DNA from: Patiria miniata
Lineage: Eukaryota > Echinodermata > Asteroidea > Valvatida > Asterinidae
Direction of reading: 5' to 3'
Length of the DNA stretch: 64,000 nucleotides
Assembly: GCF_015706575.1 (NCBI RefSeq)
Contig: NW_024037074.1
Coordinates: forward strand, 620,001 to 684,000
Shown: positions 59,739 to 64,000 of the stretch, piece after piece
Layout of the letters: the number at the start of each line of letters is the position of its first letter
How positions within the stretch are numbered: the first letter of the stretch is position 1
Made by a program: the position numbers and the translations under genes
The notes under the pieces: generated by a model
Seen by the model: only the letters and a program-made list of their open reading frames with translations
Database searches by the model: none
Told to the model about the DNA's origin: nothing

Positions 59739-60154
59739 CAAAGTATGAAAGGACTATAATTATTACCATATCGGGCCGTCGGGACACATGCTATGAATCA
59801 TCAATAAAAACGTATGTGTACGAGTAAAAACTGTTCTAAATCACTTGAGTACTATATTATTGAAACATTTCCCGAGCTTTCTTATTTAAAAGAATTAAAT
59901 TCACATTTTACTGGTATTTTTTAACAGTTCTTGATAGTCATGAAAACACAGAGTAAAATATCTTTGGTAAGAAAGTTTGCACAACATCCATATGTCACAA
60001 GAATAATAGATTGCCATTTTTATGTTTCAAAGTAGGCCTATATTGTGTTTAAATGAAATTAATTAGAGAACAGTTTCCAAATTACATTTTGATGAAACAC
60101 TGAGGCACACAGAGTATGGTGGCATTAAGTTTTAATCACTTTTTTTTGCAGTTA

Positions 60155-60266
60155 CTTTAACCCTTCATTGCCAAAGGTATTATTCCAATGAAATTTTAAA
60201 ATCCATTTGCAAAGTTAAGCTGGTGAGTACAGAATATTGATTCCGACACATTAGAGTTGTATATGA
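60155..60266 (+). repeat. Direct repeat pair, copy 2
   Basis: Matches 59,628-59,738. It lies just upstream of the Penelope-like RT, so the pair could be remains of its repeated ends. Confidence 0.5.
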
Positions 60267-60454
60267 CTTGAAGCTTTGCATGGCAAATGAGATAAAATAG
60301 AGCAATTTTTGGGTAACACCATGTGGAAAGAAATCTCTTCTTGGAAGAAGTGTGGTTCTGAAAAGAACCGGTTGGTTGAGTGTATAACTCGACATTTTGG
60401 ACAGTGTGCTCTGTCCGTCCTCAGGAGGGTGAGTGATGAGATGTGAGTGATGAG

Positions 60455-60997
60455 TTCTTGGAAGAGTTTAAGAGCATCACCATCGAGGCTGCAGACTTGA
60501 AACAAGACATACCAGTACGCTATAAGTGGACAACTCTTTCGTAGTGTGGCCACATGCCACAGAACAACTCCACACCTTCCTTGACTACATCAACCAGCAA
60601 CACCCCCCTCGTCGAGTTCACCGTGGAACAAGAGCAGAACAACATCTTAGCCTTCCTCGATGTCCAAGTAACCCAACGCCAACGCACACCGACCGATACC
60701 TACATAAGACATCCTTCCACCACCCACGCTTCAAGTCAGCAGTCAGCAACACCCTCCTCCGGCGAGCCTACAACACCTGCGATCCAAGCCCATCTCAAGC
60801 AAGAGCTCCATCACATTAAGACATCCCTCAAGTTCAACGGCTACAAGAACATCAGCACCGACACTTTTGTAGTGTGGTCACCCTACCCTACATCGGCCAC
60901 ATCTCCCACAAGCTACGAGTATCTACCAAGGTCTATCACACAGCTCCACACAAGATACAAGCTCAACTACAGACACACAAGGACAAACAAGACCTGA
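60455..60997 (+). pseudogene. Penelope-like reverse transcriptase fragment
   Basis: Blocks in order, over changing frames: LEEFKSITIEAADLK (about 60,460), VDNSFVVWPH (60,526-60,555), EQLHTFLDYINQQHP, then VEFTVEQEQNNILAFLDVQV, TDRYLHKTSFHHP and SAVSNTLLRRAYNTCD. These match the palm-to-thumb region of Penelope-like RTs. The usual YVDD catalytic box reads VDN here, so the second Asp is lost. At least two frame changes occur (near 60,605 and 60,690). Confidence 0.75.
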
Positions 60998-61012
60998 ATA
61001 CCATGGCAGGAG

Positions 61013-61290
61013 GCTTTCAGTATACCATGTGAGTGCGGCAATGTTTACATCGGAGAGACAGGACGTGACCTCAAGACAAGAATCAAGGGACATCAAGCAC
61101 ATGGCAGGAAAGGAGAAATCGACAAGTCAGCCATCATCAAGCACTCACGCAAGCAAGATCATCGCATCCATTAGGACCAAGCCCGCATCATAGCTCCAGT
61201 CACCCACTGGCACCCAAGACGCATCAGAGAAGCCATCGAAATTTACTGAAACAACACAGTCACTCAAGACATCGGATTCCACATCAAAGA
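61013..61290 (+). pseudogene. Penelope-like GIY-YIG endonuclease domain
   Basis: The GIY-YIG nuclease of Penelope-like elements cuts the target DNA. Visible: IPCECGNVYIGETGRDLKTR (VYIG at 61,043-61,054), the conserved Arg and a following IKGHQAHGRKGEIDKSAIIKH, then HPRRIREAIEIY. The first motif tyrosine pair is partly degenerate. Stops occur in HRIH-stop (near 61,173, where Trp is usual) and after EAIEIY (near 61,249). Confidence 0.75.
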
Positions 61291-61500
61291 CATCTGGGCA
61301 CAACTCATCAAGCAGCATGCATCCAACACAGCTCAGCACACCAGCAACCAGCAGCATGCAACCAACAACACCTCAGCGGATCCAGCATCCTACATCCGGC
61401 ACACTCCGGTGCACAAGCATCCAGTCACACCCCACTGCACACGCACAGCCATAAAACCGTCTCCATCATCCACATCTCATCAATCACCCTCCCGAGGAAC

Positions 61501-62016
61501 GGAGTGCTGCGTACACAAATTGTGGCAGTAACATACTGTTGGAGGTGTGCCATCACTTCATGGTGACATGGCCGTTTTTATTAAAGTTTGGGGATGTGTT
61601 CTCAAGGAAAGATGATAGCACACCATATGCCCAGTTTATCCCACGGGTGCATCCATCTTTTTTGTGTGTGTTTATATCTCATTCAAGTGGTCATCTTGTT
61701 TGATAAGTCTTGCATTTGGCCATGAATCATTCGTGTGGTGTCTCCCATTAACTACTACAGTAGCTATGGTGGCGTGGTGGCAGCATGTGGTTGTTTTAAT
61801 AATTTATTATTTGTTATTTATATTTATTTGGATTATTTATATTATTTGTTGATTAATTTAAAATGTTTCCTCACTCAGTTTCTCTTTATTGTTATTTATT
61901 CATAGACTCATTGTTCATTTCATATAATTATATTATATGATTTTTTTTTCACAATAGTTTAGTCGAAATACTTTCAGTTATCTGATCATTTCATTCAATT
62001 TTGTTTTGTTTTCCAG
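61501..62016 (+). other. Spacer and presumed intron before the NHL exon
   Basis: AT-rich. It ends in a T-rich tract and TTTTCCAG acceptor at 62,009-62,016. No upstream exon found. Confidence 0.5.
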
Positions 62017-62624
62017 ATGACGTCATTGTATCGAATCAGTGGGTGTGTGCTCATTCCGACAAGATGATGGTTTACCATAGAGACACTACGCACAAGTGTG
62101 ACTTCCACGTCGTGCCGGAGGTTGGCAATGCAGACAATAGCCTGTTAAGCGTAGCAATCATGCCAAATGGTAACATCATAGCGGGTCTCAAGAAAAAGGA
62201 ATTGATTGAGCTCGATCCCAGGGATGGTGATATTCTACATACCATGCCAGTAAAGATACGACCTGGCTTCTTGGCTGTACTGAGCAATGGTTGGATTGTG
62301 ATCAGTGATTGGGAGCAGGGACTAGTGGAGATAGTGGAGGTTTCTAATGGCAGCGCTGTGACTGTAAACACAATCCGGCCAACCATCGACGGAAAACCAG
62401 TGAAATACTGCAAGGGTGTTTGCAGCAAAAGTTCGGGTATCTACATTGCAACAGACACAGGGTACGTCAAGACCGGTCACATACACCACTATAACTGTAC
62501 CGGTCAGTTTGTCAGCTGTGTGGCCCAGGGTCTGTACGACCCCTATGGCATCACATTCACAGAAGACAGCCAGCAGCTGACAGTGGCTGACCGGTACTCA
62601 ATTAAGATGTATCACAAAGTGTGA
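62017..62624 (+). CDS. NHL-repeat (TRIM2/3-type) protein, terminal exon
   Basis: A 608-nt last exon after TTTTGTTTTCCAG, entering in phase 1 and ending at TGA (62,622-62,624). It encodes about 202 residues with repeated beta-propeller strands: LLSVAIMPNGNIIAGLKKKE, LIELDPRDGDILHTM, FLAVLSNGWIVISDWEQG, SSGIYIATDTG, and a final blade YGITFTEDSQQLTVADR followed by IKMYHKV. This pattern (SVA..PNG.I......  and YGI.F......TVADR) is that of NHL blades in TRIM-NHL proteins, which bind RNA or protein partners. RING and B-box exons are not in the window, so the N-terminal type is unknown. Open throughout; no damage seen. Confidence 0.72.
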
Positions 62625-62641
62625 TGCATATAATAATCAGC

Positions 62642-62647
62642 AATAAA
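62642..62647 (+). terminator. Polyadenylation signal of the NHL gene
   Basis: AATAAA 17 bases after the stop codon, giving a very short 3' UTR unless a later site is used. Confidence 0.55.
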
Positions 62648-62656
62648 ATGTTTTGT

Positions 62657-62703
62657 ATGAATGCATGAATGAATGAATGAATGAATGAATGAATGAATGA
62701 TGA
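62657..62703 (+). repeat. (GAAT)n microsatellite
   Basis: About ten near-perfect ATGA/GAAT units, directly after the polyadenylation signal. Confidence 0.9.
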
Positions 62704-63609
62704 ACAGGTACAGCCGACAAACACTGCACGGCTCAACAAAGAAATAACCATGATCGAGCTCATGCTGGGTCAATTACTGCCCAATCATCTCAAGAAAACT
62801 GTTAAGAACTCCACATCCACATCCAGTATTTGGCAGTCAATCCCATTACACTTTGGTTTCCAGAACTTTACTAAAAGTCTTGATTGGTAAAACTGACAAT
62901 CACTCATAAAGCTTTATTGCCATCACACTCATAAAGCTGATGCTGCAAAGCCTTCAACAATTGAGGGAAACAAACCAGGCCAATTTCAAGACCAAGCAAG
63001 ACCAAGCTATTGAACAAATCAAGGGGCATCTCATCAAATATCAAGACATCGAGACGAGTCTCAAGATTTTCCACCACTTCCTAAGCAGGAAACCACCAAT
63101 GAGAGGACAAAAGAGAAAACGGTGAAACAATCAGCAGGTCAACAAAGACACAAACGGCTCTTTTCAGAGCCACTACATCTTCAAAAAAGATACTTAATCC
63201 GCATCTTAATCTAATCTGTAACATATGATGGCAAATAGAAACTGACCAAAACCTGTGAGGCAAATAAAAACATAGCTCAAACTACAAGCTATACTCGCCA
63301 CAACTCACAACTCGACTGAGTAAATAAAACCCAATCACGAGCTAATTCGGCCAAAAAAACCCCAAAAAAACCAATGAACATGTTATATTCATCATATCGT
63401 AAGCTATCCATCTCATCAGAGAAAACAGCCATGAGTAAAGGTTTAAACTTTGTTCCCACTCCGGCCAAACCCACCCAATGCTCACTCACTGATAATATTA
63501 ACCACTACCAAAAATGAATGAGACTTGCATACCTCATGCAATACAAACCCCAACAAAGACCATTCAAACCTTTGTGAGGAACTTTCCAAAGTGTTCTTCC
63601 TATTGAAAG
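62704..63609. other. Non-coding or degenerate retroelement flank
   Basis: Short open frames at 62,693-62,890 and 62,940-63,125 (Gln/Lys-rich, helical) might be decayed gag-type sequence of the gypsy element that follows, but no motif confirms it. Confidence 0.35.
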
Positions 63610-63900
63610 AACGAGATACAGTCACTACAAGCAAGGCCACTACGTACACTGTTTAACCAAGAAGAATTGTGATTTCATATGGGAGGAGGAGTGTGACAGC
63701 TCTTTCAACACCCTCAAGACAGGATTGCAGGAGGCGCCTATCCTGGGTTACTCTCAACTGGAGAGCCAATACATACTCGATCTGATGCCAGCAGGGATGG
63801 GATCGGTGCAGTTCTCTCGCAAATTTAGGAAGGGAACGAAAGAGTTATCGCCTATGCAATCTGGCATTGTCCAAACCAGGTGCCTACCTATGTTGCCCAA
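63610..63900 (+). pseudogene. Ty3/gypsy RT-RNase H junction fragment, broken
   Basis: In one frame: CDFIWEEECDSSFNTLKTGL then QEAPILGYS, the connection between RT and RNase H in Ty3/gypsy polyproteins. The next frame carries the start of RNase H with DAS at 63,784-63,792, GIGAVLSQ and RVIAYA. The frame changes between about 63,770 and 63,784, and a TAG lies at 63,826-63,828. Only this short piece is present; LTRs, integrase and gag are not seen. A fossil fragment. Confidence 0.68.
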
Positions 63901-63943
63901 ACCCTACGTGTTCCACAACCCTAACCCTAGAAGCATCTACATG

Positions 63944-64000
63944 TAACCCTAAGAATCTAACCCTAAGCATCTAACCCTAAGCATCTAACCCTAAGCATCT
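63944..64000 (+). repeat. 14-bp tandem repeat containing CCCTAA
   Basis: TAACCCTAAGCATC repeats four times (the first unit has AGAATC) and runs off the window end. Just before it, AACCCTAACCCTAG (about 63,916) and another TAACCC occur. Each unit holds the telomere hexamer complement CCCTAA plus an AGCATC spacer. Confidence 0.85.

Larger units (their letters stand above)
59410..60439. other. Non-coding stretch upstream of the Penelope-like remnant
   Basis: Contains the direct repeat pair listed separately and TACATGTACATGTACAT near 59,508. It may include the 5' part of the Penelope-like copy. Confidence 0.4.
60440..61500 (+). mobile_element. Penelope-like element, 3' part
   Basis: An RT C-terminal part followed by a GIY-YIG nuclease, the hallmark order of Penelope-like elements. 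The RT upstream of the catalytic block is missing. GAGGAACGGAGTGCTG near 61,495 resembles the hinge into the 3' region. Multiple frameshifts and stops show it is inactive. Confidence 0.78.

Overview
The window is a stretch of animal nuclear genome: AT-rich, intron-containing, and packed with transposon remains. The element families present (Penelope-like, DIRS-like, Ty3/gypsy, CR1-like and L1/Tx1-like LINEs, hAT- and Harbinger-like DNA elements, foldback MITEs), a TRIM-type NHL propeller exon and a PhnD-like exon suggest a marine invertebrate, plausibly a non-vertebrate deuterostome. The sequence alone does not fix the species. No bacterial operons, rRNA genes or CRISPR arrays are seen.

Host genes are few and mostly partial. 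(1) Minus strand, 887-10,959: the first two coding exons of a TRMT2A-like tRNA uracil-5-methyltransferase, separated by a 9.8-kb intron full of transposons. (2) Plus strand, 17,140-21,601: 3' exons of a two-finger, coiled-coil protein that I do not recognise, with at least one in-frame stop. (3) Minus strand, 21,919-22,067: one exon of a PhnD-family (phosphonate-binding-like) protein, tail to tail with gene 2. (4) Plus strand, 62,017-62,624: the last exon of an NHL-repeat protein.

Layout. 1-11 kb: TRMT2A-like exons, a Harbinger-like MITE, and an L1/Tx1-like LINE inserted into a CR1-like LINE with an exact 12-bp target duplication. 11-17 kb: inverted-repeat and foldback elements. 17-22 kb: genes 2 and 3. 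22.3-39.7 kb: about 116 tandem copies of a ~150-bp unit that carries a tRNA-like segment on the minus strand with A-box, B-box and T-runs. A 7,022-bp block of it is duplicated nearly perfectly. 39.7-44.3 kb: a DIRS-like gag remnant, a perfect 46-bp palindrome and a 2.6-kb hAT-like element with an 8-bp target duplication. 45.5-49.2 kb: LINE fragments. 49-60 kb: mostly non-coding, with tandem repeats, hairpins and a foldback MITE containing a second tRNA-like segment. 60.4-61.5 kb: a Penelope-like RT/GIY-YIG remnant. 62-64 kb: the NHL exon, a gypsy RNase H fragment, and a 14-bp repeat containing CCCTAA that runs off the end.

The outstanding feature is the tRNA-derived satellite: an array with internal Pol III-type signals, higher-order structure and several different anticodon triplets. 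Whether it is transcribed cannot be read from sequence.
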